Below, in pieces: positions 26,970-35,507 of a stretch of DNA of 64,000 bases. Numbering within the stretch: the first letter of the stretch is position 1; each line of letters starts with the position of its first letter. The notes beneath the pieces are model-generated. The model was not told where the DNA came from and searched no databases. It saw nothing but the letters and a program-made list of their open reading frames with translations. The DNA is from Lachnospiraceae bacterium (GTDB lineage Bacteria > Bacillota > Clostridia > Lachnospirales > Lachnospiraceae): positions 23,412-87,411 of the forward strand of contig JALESH010000021.1 of NCBI GenBank assembly GCA_022781985.1, read 5' to 3'. The position numbers were made by a program, and so were the translations under genes.

Positions 26970-27758
26970 ATGAGCAGTGTTCAATTGCTGGACAAGACGA
27001 GAAAAATTGGTAAATTGCTGCACAATAACAGCACGAGCAAGGTCATATTCAACGATATCTGTAATGTGCTGTGCGAAATTTTGTCTTCTGATGTGCTTGT
27101 GATCAGTAAAAAAGGAAAGATTCTGGGGGTAGGAACTGCGGAATCGGTAGAATCTATCCATGAGCTGATGGCAGACAGGGTGGGGGGCTTTATTGACACC
27201 ATGCTGAATGAAAGAATGCTGGCTGTGCTGTCCACAAAGGAGAATGTGAACCTGGAGACCCTGGGCTTTGAGAGTATAGATGTAAAAAAATTCCAGGCGA
27301 TCATAACGCCTATTGAGATTGCCGGAGAGCGGCTTGGAACGCTGTTTATATATAAATGCAATGAGCAGTATGATATAGATGATATCATACTCTGTGAATA
27401 CGGCACTACGGTAGTGGGGCTGGAGATGCTGCGGGCTGTCAATGAGGAAAGCGCGGAGGAAAACAGGAGGCTCGCTGTGATCCGATCGGCCATCAGCACC
27501 CTTTCTTTTTCCGAGCTGGAGGCGATCGTCCATATTTTTGAGGAGCTGGGCGGTATGGAGGGGATCCTGGTTGCCAGCAAGATAGCGGACAGGGTGGGGA
27601 TCACCCGTTCGGTTATCGTCAATGCATTAAGAAAATTTGAGAGTGCCGGTGTTATAGAGTCCCGTTCCTCGGGAATGAAGGGCACCTATATCAAGGTATT
27701 GAATGAGGCGGTATTTGAAGAAATTGAAAAAATAAAAAAAGAAAACAGAAAATTATGA
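26970..27758 (+). CDS. codY: GTP-sensing global regulator CodY
   Basis: CodY (262 aa) represses stationary-phase and motility genes when GTP and branched-chain amino acids are plentiful. The N-terminal GAF domain starts with LLDKTRKIGKLLH, and the C-terminal winged helix shows ASKIADRVGITRSVIVNALRKFESAGVI. GGAGG lies seven bases before the ATG. In Bacillus subtilis codY also stands directly before the fla/che operon, behind hslVU; here trmFO, xerC and hslVU are absent and codY has its own promoter. A small hairpin (27760-27778) follows the stop codon. Confidence 0.96.
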   Translation: MSSVQLLDKTRKIGKLLHNNSTSKVIFNDICNVLCEILSSDVLVISKKGKILGVGTAESVESIHELMADRVGGFIDTMLNERMLAVLSTKENVNLETLGFESIDVKKFQAIITPIEIAGERLGTLFIYKCNEQYDIDDIILCEYGTTVVGLEMLRAVNEESAEENRRLAVIRSAISTLSFSELEAIVHIFEELGGMEGILVASKIADRVGITRSVIVNALRKFESAGVIESRSSGMKGTYIKVLNEAVFEEIEKIKKENRKL

Positions 27759-27788
27759 ACTGTCGCGGGAATCGACAGAATAAAAAGG

Positions 27789-27823
27789 GGATTTACAGAA
27801 TTATTTATAAATCCTTTTTTTTT
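27789..27823 (+). terminator. Intrinsic terminator of codY
   Basis: GGATTTA (27789-27795) and TAAATCC (27808-27814) form a 7-bp stem, 12-base loop, then nine T (27815-27823). It separates codY from the flagellar operon. Confidence 0.75.
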
Positions 27824-27834
27824 GCAAAAAAAAC

Positions 27835-27862
27835 TTGTGTTTTTGCATAAATTATTTATAAT
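27835..27862 (+). promoter_or_regulatory. Promoter of the fla/che operon
   Basis: TTGTGT (27835-27840), 16 bases, perfect TATAAT (27857-27862), 44 bases before flgB. It is a sigma-A-type promoter, as for the main Bacillus fla/che promoter. I see no sigma-D-type site or cyclic di-GMP riboswitch in the gap. Confidence 0.65.
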
Positions 27863-27906
27863 AGAATGTAACAAATAAAGAAGGTAGACACCCAAAGGAG
27901 AAGCAG

Positions 27907-28296
27907 ATGATCAATACAAGCGCATTCGATTATATTAATATTTTGGGAAAGACAGCAGATGCTGCATGGATCCGCAACGATGTGATTGCCAACAATATAG
28001 CCAATGCAACCACGCCGGGCTATAAGAGAGAGGAAGTGGAATTCGAGGCAGAGCTGGAAAAGGCCCTGAGGAATTCTAGGTACACATCTATGGATGATAA
28101 GGTGGGAAATCTCAAAATCAACAGGCTGAGTCCCCGTACCTACAGAGACTCTGCGGGATTTTCCTACAGACTGGACGGCAACAATGTAGATATTGAGACA
28201 GAGAATGTAGCACTGGCCTCCAACCAGATGAAGTATAATGGCTTGATAGATTGTCTGACTCAGGAGTTCAAAAATCTGCAGATGGTTATGAAATAA
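27907..28296 (+). CDS. flgB: Flagellar rod protein FlgB
   Basis: FlgB (129 aa) is a proximal rod subunit exported by the flagellar type III system. The N-terminal rod signature RNDVIANNIANATTPGYKREEV (about residues 22-43) is clear and the C-terminus forms the partner helix (MKYNGLIDCLTQEFKNLQMVMK). It opens the operon, with AAGGAG before the ATG; flgC follows by 18 bases. Confidence 0.96.
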   Translation: MINTSAFDYINILGKTADAAWIRNDVIANNIANATTPGYKREEVEFEAELEKALRNSRYTSMDDKVGNLKINRLSPRTYRDSAGFSYRLDGNNVDIETENVALASNQMKYNGLIDCLTQEFKNLQMVMK

Positions 28297-28314
28297 AAGT
28301 GAGGGAGTGTAAAT

Positions 28315-28761
28315 ATGAGTATTTTTTCATCGTTCAACATTAATTCATCGGGCCTTACGGCGCAGAGATACCGAATGGATATCATATCTCAGAATCTTGC
28401 CAATGCCAATACCACCCGGACCGAGGATGGTACTCCGTACCGGAGGAAGGTAGTGACTTTTGCGGAAAAGAACAGCCAGACTTCATTCAGCAGGGTGCTG
28501 AATGAAGCCACTGACAGGTATTCGGGAACGGGTGTGAAGGTGAATGGAGTATATGAGGATACCTGGAATGAAATGATTCAGACCTATGATCCCTCTCATC
28601 CTGATGCGGATGAAAACGGCTATGTCTGGTATCCTAACGTGAATACGGTTGCTGAGATGACGGATTTGATCGATGCCAGCAGGGCTTATGAAGCTAATGC
28701 CACTGCTTTTACGGCCAGCAAGGCGATGGCCCTGAAGGGGCTGGAGATGGGCAAGGCATAA
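28315..28761 (+). CDS. flgC: Flagellar rod protein FlgC
   Basis: FlgC (148 aa) is a rod subunit. It has the N-terminal INSSGLTAQRYRMDIISQNLANANTT motif (about 8-33) and the C-terminal MTDLIDASRAYEANATAFTASKAM helix. AGGGAG precedes the ATG. It lies between flgB and fliE in the classical order. Confidence 0.96.
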   Translation: MSIFSSFNINSSGLTAQRYRMDIISQNLANANTTRTEDGTPYRRKVVTFAEKNSQTSFSRVLNEATDRYSGTGVKVNGVYEDTWNEMIQTYDPSHPDADENGYVWYPNVNTVAEMTDLIDASRAYEANATAFTASKAMALKGLEMGKA

Positions 28762-28823
28762 TGGAGCCGGTGCTGCTGTGTGAAAATGATAAGACGTAGG
28801 GTCATGGATAAATGGAGGGAAAA

Positions 28824-29147
28824 ATGGAGATCACATCTTTGTACAACGTGACATCGGGAGCTGTGCGGCAGGCTGCGGAGAGCGGCGTGATAGGGAGGCA
28901 GGCTCTGGAAAAGGCGGATACATCTTTTGAAAGCATATTCCGAAAAGCTATGGATAATATCGACACCACCAACAGTTATTTGTCAGACATGGAAAATGAA
29001 GAGGTGAGATGGATGCTCGGTGAAACCGAGAATACTCACGAGCTTACCATTGCAATGAATAAGGCGGCGACAGCTCTGCAGTATACTGTTGCGGTTCGTG
29101 ACAAGGTGCTGGAAGCATATAAAGAGCTGATGCAAATACAAATCTAA
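28824..29147 (+). CDS. fliE: Flagellar hook-basal body protein FliE
   Basis: FliE (107 aa) links the MS ring to the rod. The C-terminal half holds the family motif (ENTHELTIAMNKAATALQYTVAVRDKVLEAYKELMQIQI region). I chose ATG 28824 because GGAGG lies five bases upstream, whereas the ATG at 28812 has no site. It stands between flgC and fliF as usual; a small TCTGAT/ATCAGA hairpin (29152-29169) lies between it and fliF. Confidence 0.93.
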   Translation: MEITSLYNVTSGAVRQAAESGVIGRQALEKADTSFESIFRKAMDNIDTTNSYLSDMENEEVRWMLGETENTHELTIAMNKAATALQYTVAVRDKVLEAYKELMQIQI

Positions 29148-29183
29148 ATAGTCTGATAGGTAAATCAGATAAGGAGACTTAAA

Positions 29184-30782
29184 ATGGCGGATAAATTAAA
29201 GGGAATTTTAGACAAGGTTCTCGCATGGTGGAACAGGTTTACTGCGAAACAAAAAACAATCATCATTTCGGCTGCGGCAGGAGTGGTGCTGGTGATTGCG
29301 ATAGTGGCCACTGTTTTGGCCAGACCTAAATATGTGCTTTTGGCGGATTGTGAGACGACCAAGGAGGCTGCTGAAGTTGCGGAGCTGCTGGAGGGCAGCG
29401 GGATCGCTCATCGGGTGTCGGATGACGGGCTGCAGATCAAGGTGATGAAGGATAATCTTTCGGATGCCAATCTCCTTCTGGGGGCCAATGGGATCCAGTC
29501 GGAGGATTACAGCATTGATAACGTGGTAGACGGAAGCTTCAGCACCACAGAATCGGATAAGATGAAGAAATACCAGCTCTATATGGAAAAGAAGCTGGAG
29601 GCTAATATTGAGAAGCTGGAGGCGGTAAAGACAGCCAGCGTGGATCTCTCTATTCCGGAAAATGACGGGACGTTGATCAGGGCTGAGGAGGAGTCCTTTG
29701 CCAGTGTGATACTTGGTCTGGATGGAGAATTTACAACGGACAGCGCAGCGTTTTTGGCCCGGGCCATAGCCACAGCTATCGGTAATGAGACCACCAATAA
29801 TGTGGTGATTCTTGATACGGCAGGAAATATGCTTTTCTCGGGGGATGATAATTACACCCTTTCGGGAGTGGCAAATTCTCAGCTGAATGTAAAGACCCAG
29901 GCTGAAAATCTTGTAAAGAATGAAGTGAAGCGTGTTTTGCTGGGAACCAATAAGTTTGATAATATAGAGGTGGCAAGCAATCTTTCCCTAGATTTTTCCA
30001 CGACGGATGAAACGCATCATACATATACGCCGGCTGAGGGGCAGACACAGGGTGTGCTCAGTCAGGAGGATATCTTTAATTCTGAGAATGTGAACTCTAA
30101 TGGCGGAATTCCTGGGACTACTTCGAATGCGGATGATACCACCTATATGTATCAGGATGCTGCCAACAGCACCTCCACACAGACAGAGGAGTCCAGAAAA
30201 TATCTTCCTAATGAAACGATTATTCAGAAAAGTATCCCGGCAGGATTGATCGTATATGACCAGTCTTCCATATCTGTCACTGCTATTGATTACAATGTGG
30301 TACGGCAGGAGGATGCAAAAAAACAGGGGCTGCTGGATGGTATCTCTTGGGATGAATATAAAACGGCTAATGCCGGAAGCACAAGAATTGAAGTGGATGA
30401 GGATCTGTACAGTGTAGTGGCTCATGCTACAGGTATTGATGCGGAAGATATCACGATCGTAGCGTATAGGGAAAATGTTTTCTTTGACAGTGAAGGTTTC
30501 GATGTCACAGCTTCTGATGTTGCACAGATTTTATTGATCGTTATTATTCTGGCATTTCTTGCTTTTGTTATTTTCAAAAGTATGCGTGGAGAAAGAGAGG
30601 CTGCGCAGGACGAGGAGCTTCCGGTGGAATCTTTGCTGCAGTCTGCGCCTGATGTATATTTAGAGGATATCAGTGCAGAGGAACAGTCTGAGACTAAAAA
30701 ACTGATTGATAAATTTGTGGATGAGAATCCGGAAGCAGCAGCCAGTCTGCTGAGAAACTGGCTTAATGAGGACTGGGGGTAA
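29184..30782 (+). CDS. fliF: Flagellar MS-ring protein FliF
   Basis: FliF (532 aa) forms the MS ring in the cytoplasmic membrane. TM1 is at about 25-45 (IIISAAAGVVLVIAIVATVL) and TM2 at about 445-465. The YscJ-type ring-building domains lie between, including YQLYMEKKLEANIEKLEAV and the ASVDLSIPE strand. The C-terminal tail ASLLRNWLNED is the FliG-binding peptide. fliG follows within a few bases. Confidence 0.97.
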   Translation: MADKLKGILDKVLAWWNRFTAKQKTIIISAAAGVVLVIAIVATVLARPKYVLLADCETTKEAAEVAELLEGSGIAHRVSDDGLQIKVMKDNLSDANLLLGANGIQSEDYSIDNVVDGSFSTTESDKMKKYQLYMEKKLEANIEKLEAVKTASVDLSIPENDGTLIRAEEESFASVILGLDGEFTTDSAAFLARAIATAIGNETTNNVVILDTAGNMLFSGDDNYTLSGVANSQLNVKTQAENLVKNEVKRVLLGTNKFDNIEVASNLSLDFSTTDETHHTYTPAEGQTQGVLSQEDIFNSENVNSNGGIPGTTSNADDTTYMYQDAANSTSTQTEESRKYLPNETIIQKSIPAGLIVYDQSSISVTAIDYNVVRQEDAKKQGLLDGISWDEYKTANAGSTRIEVDEDLYSVVAHATGIDAEDITIVAYRENVFFDSEGFDVTASDVAQILLIVIILAFLAFVIFKSMRGEREAAQDEELPVESLLQSAPDVYLEDISAEEQSETKKLIDKFVDENPEAAASLLRNWLNEDWG

Positions 30783-30788
30783 GAAGTG

Positions 30789-31805
30789 ATGTCCAGAGTG
30801 GCAGAGGAAAAAATTACAGGTCTGCAAAAGGCGGCTATTCTGCTGATTGTTTTGGGACCGGAAAGGTCGGCTTTGATCTTCAAGCATCTGAAGGAGGAGG
30901 AAATAGAAGAGCTGACGCTGGAAATTGCAAATACCAGAAGCATTACACCGCAGGTTAAGGATGAGGTTGTAGAGGAATTTTATCAGATATGCTTGGCTCA
31001 GCAGTATATTGCTGAGGGCGGCATCGGTTATGCAAAAGAATTGCTGGAAAAGGCTCTCGGACAGGAGAAGGCGATGGATGTGATCAGCAAGCTGACAGCG
31101 TCGCTGCAGGTGAAGCCCTTCGAGTTTGTCCGGAAAACAGATGCTTCTCAGCTGTTGAACTTTATTCAGGACGAACATCCGCAGACCATCGCTCTGATTA
31201 TGTCCTATCTGTCTGCAGCGCAGTCGGCGCTCATACTTTCGGCGCTGCCGCCTGACAGACAGGCAGATGTTGCAAGGCGTATTGCGGTGATGGACAGAAC
31301 GAGCCCGGAAGTGATAAAGGATGTGGAGAAGGTGCTGGAATCCAAGCTGGCTTCTTTGGTAAATCAGGATTATACGATTATTGGCGGTGTGGATGCCGTT
31401 GTAGAGATTTTAAATACAGTAGACAGAGGTACCGAAAAACATATTATGGAAACTCTGGAAATCGAGGAGCCGGAATTGGCAGACGAGATCAGGAAGAAGA
31501 TGTTTGTATTCGAGGATATTCTGCTGCTTGACGACAGGGCGATCCAAAGAGTGCTCCGTGATGTGGATAACAATGATCTGGCTATAGCGCTGAAGGGATC
31601 TAATGAACAGGTGCAGAATGCGATCTTCAACAATATGTCAAAGCGTCTTGCGGTGATGATCAGGGAAGACATGGAGTTCATGGGACCGATCCGCATGAAG
31701 GATGTAGAAGAGGCACAGCAGAAAATTGTTAATATTATAAGAAAACTGGAAGATTCTGCCGAGATTGTTATCTCCAGAGGTGGAGGTGACGAGATTGTCG
31801 TATAA
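30789..31805 (+). CDS. fliG: Flagellar motor switch protein FliG
   Basis: FliG (338 aa) couples the C-ring to the stator and binds FliF through its N-terminal domain. Family motifs: LTGLQKAAIL-like start, EHPQTIALIMSYL in the middle domain and the charged C-terminal torque helix region (MFVFEDILLLDDRAIQRVLRDV). I used ATG 30789 rather than the GTG one codon upstream. fliH overlaps its end by 11 bases. Confidence 0.97.
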   Translation: MSRVAEEKITGLQKAAILLIVLGPERSALIFKHLKEEEIEELTLEIANTRSITPQVKDEVVEEFYQICLAQQYIAEGGIGYAKELLEKALGQEKAMDVISKLTASLQVKPFEFVRKTDASQLLNFIQDEHPQTIALIMSYLSAAQSALILSALPPDRQADVARRIAVMDRTSPEVIKDVEKVLESKLASLVNQDYTIIGGVDAVVEILNTVDRGTEKHIMETLEIEEPELADEIRKKMFVFEDILLLDDRAIQRVLRDVDNNDLAIALKGSNEQVQNAIFNNMSKRLAVMIREDMEFMGPIRMKDVEEAQQKIVNIIRKLEDSAEIVISRGGGDEIVV

Positions 31806-32721
31806 TTATAATAATATCAATATATTCAAAAGCCATCAGGTTATAGTAGATGATGACAATCTGCTTGTTATAGACAATAATGAAAGGGTGGCAAAAAAGA
31901 TAGAGCATTTGGCTGAGCAGATGGTTAAGGAAGCTCATGATGCTGAAAGCCAGGATATACTGGAGGGCTTTACTACAGGGCTGGATGCGGAGCAGGTAGA
32001 GGCTCTTACTTCAGATGCGGAGGAAGCTCCCCCGGCAATCTTGAAAGCAGCTTCTGCCCCGGCAGATGCTGCTGAGGGGGAAAGAAATACTTCTGCTGAG
32101 GCTCTTGCTGTAGTTTCGGCACAGGCAGAAGAAATGCTTGCAGCTGCACGGAGAGAGGCGGAGAGTATTAAATCCCATGCCTTGGCTGAGGTGCAGGCAG
32201 ATATTGAGAAGCTGCGTCAGACTACACTGGAAGAGGCAAAGGCCAGAGGATATGAAGAGGGCTATCAGACCGGCATAGGAGAGGTAGAGGAGCAGAAGAG
32301 GAGCCTTTCGGAAGAAAAGAAGAGGATGGAGGCGGAATATCAGCAGATGGTGGATGAACTGGAGCCGAAGTTTGTTGATGTGCTGACGGACATCTATGAA
32401 AAGGTATTTTCCGTGGATTTGAAAAAACAGCATGATATTATTATGCATCTGCTTACTTCTACCATGCATAAGATTGAAGGAAGCAGCAGTTATCTTATCC
32501 ATGTTTCGAAGGAAGACTATTCCTATGTTAATTTGAAAAAGAATGAGGTGCTTACCACGGTTCTTCCGGCAAATGCTTCCATAGAAGTGGTGGAGGATCT
32601 CACTTTGGAGGCAAATGACTGTATTATCGAAACGGATGGAGGAGTATTTGATTGCGGCCTGGGAACTCAGCTGGAGGATCTTTCGCAGAAATTGAAATTG
32701 TTATCCTACAGAAGAAACTGA
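31795..32721 (+). CDS. fliH: Flagellar export regulator FliH
   Basis: FliH (308 aa) is the dimeric negative regulator and peripheral stalk of the FliI ATPase. A long central stretch is coiled coil rich in Glu/Ala/Gln (about 110-190), followed by the C-terminal domain resembling ATPase delta subunits. The start is a TTG at 31795, because GGAGGTGA lies five bases upstream inside fliG; the TTG ten codons upstream has no site. It ends 58 bases before fliI, a stretch without visible features. Confidence 0.88.
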   Translation: MSYNYNNINIFKSHQVIVDDDNLLVIDNNERVAKKIEHLAEQMVKEAHDAESQDILEGFTTGLDAEQVEALTSDAEEAPPAILKAASAPADAAEGERNTSAEALAVVSAQAEEMLAAARREAESIKSHALAEVQADIEKLRQTTLEEAKARGYEEGYQTGIGEVEEQKRSLSEEKKRMEAEYQQMVDELEPKFVDVLTDIYEKVFSVDLKKQHDIIMHLLTSTMHKIEGSSSYLIHVSKEDYSYVNLKKNEVLTTVLPANASIEVVEDLTLEANDCIIETDGGVFDCGLGTQLEDLSQKLKLLSYRRN

Positions 32722-32779
32722 GGTGCAGTGGATGCCGGATTTGAGAACTTAAGAGTAGGCAATATAAGGTGGACTGAAC

Positions 32780-34099
32780 TTGAAAGCAGCGATTAATTTT
32801 GTAAAATATGAAAGAGTGGCTGAAGGCTCTTTTTATAGGATGAAGGGTAAGGTAGTCAATATTGTTGGTTTGACCATAGAGTCTTTAGGGCCGGAAGCAA
32901 AGCTGGGCGATATCTGCCTGATCTATCCGGACTCAAAGGATGATACCAGACCCGTCATGGCTGAAGTAGTAGGATTTAAGGATAAGAAGACTTTGCTGAT
33001 GCCTTATGAGGTAGTGGAGGGCATTGGCTTTGGAAGTATGGTAGAGAATACGGGGACACCGCTTTCCATTCAGGTCAGCGATGAGCTGCTGGGACGAACC
33101 TTGGATGGCTTGGGAAGGCCTGTGGATGAGGTGCCCATATCCGGCGGCAAGATGTATTCTGTAGAGGCGCCGCCGCCGGATCCTTTGAGCAGAGACATCA
33201 TAGAGGAGGTACTGCCCTTGGGTGTGAAGGCGGTAGATGGCCTGATCAGCATTGGAAAGGGACAGAGAATCGGTATCTTTGCAGGCTCCGGAGTGGGAAA
33301 GTCAACCTTACTGGGTATGTTCGCAAGAAATACCAAGGCGGATGTGAATGTAATCGCATTGATCGGCGAGCGCGGAAGAGAGGTTCGCGAATTTATTGAA
33401 AGAGATCTTGGGCCGGAGGGAATGGCGCGTTCTGTAGTAGTAGTAGCTACTTCTGATAAACCGGCATTGGAGAGAAATAAGGCGGCAAAAACAGCTACAG
33501 CTATCGCTGAATATTTCAGGGATCAGGGGAAGGATGTCTTATTTATGATGGATTCCCTTACCCGTTTTGCCATGGCGCAGAGAGAGATTGGATTAGCCAG
33601 CGGTGAGCCTCCGGTTTCCAGAGGTTATCCGCCCAGTGTATATTCCGAGATGCCCAAGCTGCTGGAAAGAGCGGGGCGCACCAAGGAGGGTTCCATTACA
33701 GGGCTATATACTGTGCTGGTAGATGGTGATGACTTCAATGAGCCTATCACCGATACTGCAAGAAGTATATTGGACGGACATATTATGCTCAGCAGAAAGC
33801 TGGCTCACAGAAATCATTATCCGGCCATTGATATCTTGCAGAGTATATCACGGTGTATGAGCCAGATCGCGGAGAGGGATCACAGACAGGCTGCCGGACG
33901 GCTGAAAAATGTGCTGGCCACTTATACTGAAGCAGAAGACTTAATTAATATTGGTGCCTATAAAAACGGAAGCAATCCCAATATCGATTATGCCATAGAG
34001 AAAATAGAGGCAGTCAATAGCTTTTTGGTTCAGGCTGTGGAGGAAAAATATGACTTTGAAGAATCGGTAAGGATGCTGCAGGCCATATTTGAAGGATAA
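32780..34099 (+). CDS. fliI: Flagellar export ATPase FliI
   Basis: FliI (439 aa) energises flagellar protein export and resembles the F1 beta subunit. The P-loop FAGSGVGKST is near residue 170, and Walker B is in VLFMMDSLTRFAMAQREIG. The start is a TTG with AGGTGGA upstream; the conserved protein begins with the beta-barrel domain (GKVVNIVGLTIESLGPEAKLGD). fliJ follows 14 bases later. Confidence 0.97.
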   Translation: MKAAINFVKYERVAEGSFYRMKGKVVNIVGLTIESLGPEAKLGDICLIYPDSKDDTRPVMAEVVGFKDKKTLLMPYEVVEGIGFGSMVENTGTPLSIQVSDELLGRTLDGLGRPVDEVPISGGKMYSVEAPPPDPLSRDIIEEVLPLGVKAVDGLISIGKGQRIGIFAGSGVGKSTLLGMFARNTKADVNVIALIGERGREVREFIERDLGPEGMARSVVVVATSDKPALERNKAAKTATAIAEYFRDQGKDVLFMMDSLTRFAMAQREIGLASGEPPVSRGYPPSVYSEMPKLLERAGRTKEGSITGLYTVLVDGDDFNEPITDTARSILDGHIMLSRKLAHRNHYPAIDILQSISRCMSQIAERDHRQAAGRLKNVLATYTEAEDLINIGAYKNGSNPNIDYAIEKIEAVNSFLVQAVEEKYDFEESVRMLQAIFEG

Positions 34100-34113
34100 A
34101 GTCAGAGGGACAT

Positions 34114-34560
34114 ATGTCAAGGTTTGTATACAGGATGCAGAATATTCTAAATCTGAAGTATAAGCTGGAAGAACAGGCAAAGCTGGACTTTGCAGCGGCA
34201 AGAAAACGTCTGGATGATGAGCTGGAAAAGCTGGAGCTTTTGTTCGGACGCAAGGCAGCCTATGAGGAGGAGGGGCGCAGGCTCCGAGAAAATGAGCTGA
34301 ATGTCCAGGATATTCTTGACAACAAAAATGCCATACTGCAGATGGATGACTATATATTGCTTCAAAAGGTGCAGGTAAGTCGGGCGGAAGAGGAATTGGA
34401 AGCGGAGCGGCGCAAATTGCAGGAGATCAGGCAGGAGCGTCAGGTGCAGGAAAAGCTTCGGGAAAAGGCTTTTGAGATATTTATAAAGGAAGAAAATGCC
34501 AGAGAGAGCAAGGAAGTAGATGAGCTTACCAGCTACACTTATGGACAGAAAAGAAGGTGA
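34114..34560 (+). CDS. fliJ: Flagellar export chaperone FliJ
   Basis: FliJ (148 aa) is almost entirely coiled coil (RMQNILNLKYKLEEQAKLDFAAA at the start, then Glu/Arg-rich heptads). It sits in the FliI hexamer like the gamma subunit of F1. AGAGGG precedes the ATG. Its last bases carry the ribosome-binding site of the next gene. Confidence 0.9.
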   Translation: MSRFVYRMQNILNLKYKLEEQAKLDFAAARKRLDDELEKLELLFGRKAAYEEEGRRLRENELNVQDILDNKNAILQMDDYILLQKVQVSRAEEELEAERRKLQEIRQERQVQEKLREKAFEIFIKEENARESKEVDELTSYTYGQKRR

Positions 34561-34565
34561 TTGAA

Positions 34566-35447
34566 ATGCCAGGTACAACAGAGATCATAACAGATATAGA
34601 TTCCCGTGAAGAAAAAAGGCGGCTTGCGGAAGAAAAGAAGAGACTGAAGGCGGAACAGAAGAATCAGAGAAAAGAGGCCAAACGCAGGGCAAAGGAAATT
34701 TCCCTTCAGGAGGCCCAGCTGGATGACGACGATACCAACAGCGTTTCTGTTTTTTTGGTTACGCTGCTGATCGTAATTGTGTGGGTAGCTATATTGTGCC
34801 TGCTTATTAAGCTGGACGTGGGTGGCTTCGGCTCTAATGTCCTGGCTCCTGTACTGAGGGATGTTCCGGTTGTGAACAAGATACTTCCCGCTGCAAATGA
34901 GTTGGAGACAGATGATGCTGCCGGCGAAGCATATGGCGGTTATACCAGTTTGAAGGAAGCAGTTGATTACATAAAAGAGCTGCAGTTGGAGCTTCAAAGA
35001 GCACAGTCGGCAGAGGCTGCCAGCTCAGAGGAAGCTGCAAATCTCAAGGCGGAGGTGGCCAGACTCAAAACCTTTGAAGCAAATCAGGTTGAGTTTCAGA
35101 GAATCAAGACTGAGTTCTATGAGGAAGTTATATATGCTGAGAACGGGCCGGGAGAGGAAGCCTATAAAAAGTACTATGAAAGCATAGATCCTACCACAGC
35201 CGAATATCTGTATAAGCAGGTGGTTCAGCAGGTGGCGGAATCAGAAGAAATCCAGTCCTATGCCCAGGCTTATTCAGAGATGAAGCCTAAGGAGGCGGCA
35301 GCTATCTTTGAAGCTATGACAGACAATCTGGCACTGGCTTCCAGGATACTGTCTGTTATGACCCCGGAGGATAGAGGAGACATTTTGGGGGCTATGGATC
35401 CTCAGATTGCAGCCCGTATCACAAAGATCATGGATCCGGAATCCTAA
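34566..35447 (+). CDS. YlxF/MotE-like membrane protein of the flagellar operon
   Basis: A 293-aa protein with a charged cytoplasmic N-terminus, one membrane segment (~62-82, FLVTLLIVIVWVAILCLLI), a coiled coil (~130-165) and a C-terminal MgtE_N-like helical domain (EMKPKEAAAIFEAM, LASRILSVMTPEDRGDILGAM). It holds the position of ylxF in Bacillus (fliJ-ylxF-fliK) and is the Firmicutes counterpart of MotE-type proteins. Precise function is not established. ATG 34566 follows AAGGTGA by six bases; the GTG at 34557 overlaps that site. Confidence 0.82.
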   Translation: MPGTTEIITDIDSREEKRRLAEEKKRLKAEQKNQRKEAKRRAKEISLQEAQLDDDDTNSVSVFLVTLLIVIVWVAILCLLIKLDVGGFGSNVLAPVLRDVPVVNKILPAANELETDDAAGEAYGGYTSLKEAVDYIKELQLELQRAQSAEAASSEEAANLKAEVARLKTFEANQVEFQRIKTEFYEEVIYAENGPGEEAYKKYYESIDPTTAEYLYKQVVQQVAESEEIQSYAQAYSEMKPKEAAAIFEAMTDNLALASRILSVMTPEDRGDILGAMDPQIAARITKIMDPES

Positions 35448-35450
35448 GGA

Positions 35451-35479
35451 TATATAATACGGGTAACCGTACTTATATA
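35451..35479 (+). other. Intercistronic stem-loop before fliK
   Basis: TATATAATACGG (35451-35462) pairs with CCGTA(C)TTATATA (35467-35479) around a GTAA loop, which is a GNRA-type tetraloop. One C is bulged. It lies right after the ylxF-like stop codon and 16 bases before the fliK ribosome-binding site. Confidence 0.6.
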
Positions 35480-35507
35480 TAAATAAAATACGAAAGGAGG
35501 CGAAAAA

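Noticed and set aside
27740..27754. A CodY-box-like stretch at the end of codY
   Set aside because: Only the right half fits the consensus; four of 15 positions differ and it lies in an A-rich coding end.
27759..27906. Cyclic di-GMP riboswitch upstream of the fla/che operon, as known in Clostridioides difficile
   Set aside because: The gap is only 148 bases, is occupied by the codY terminator and a promoter, and has no GEMM core.
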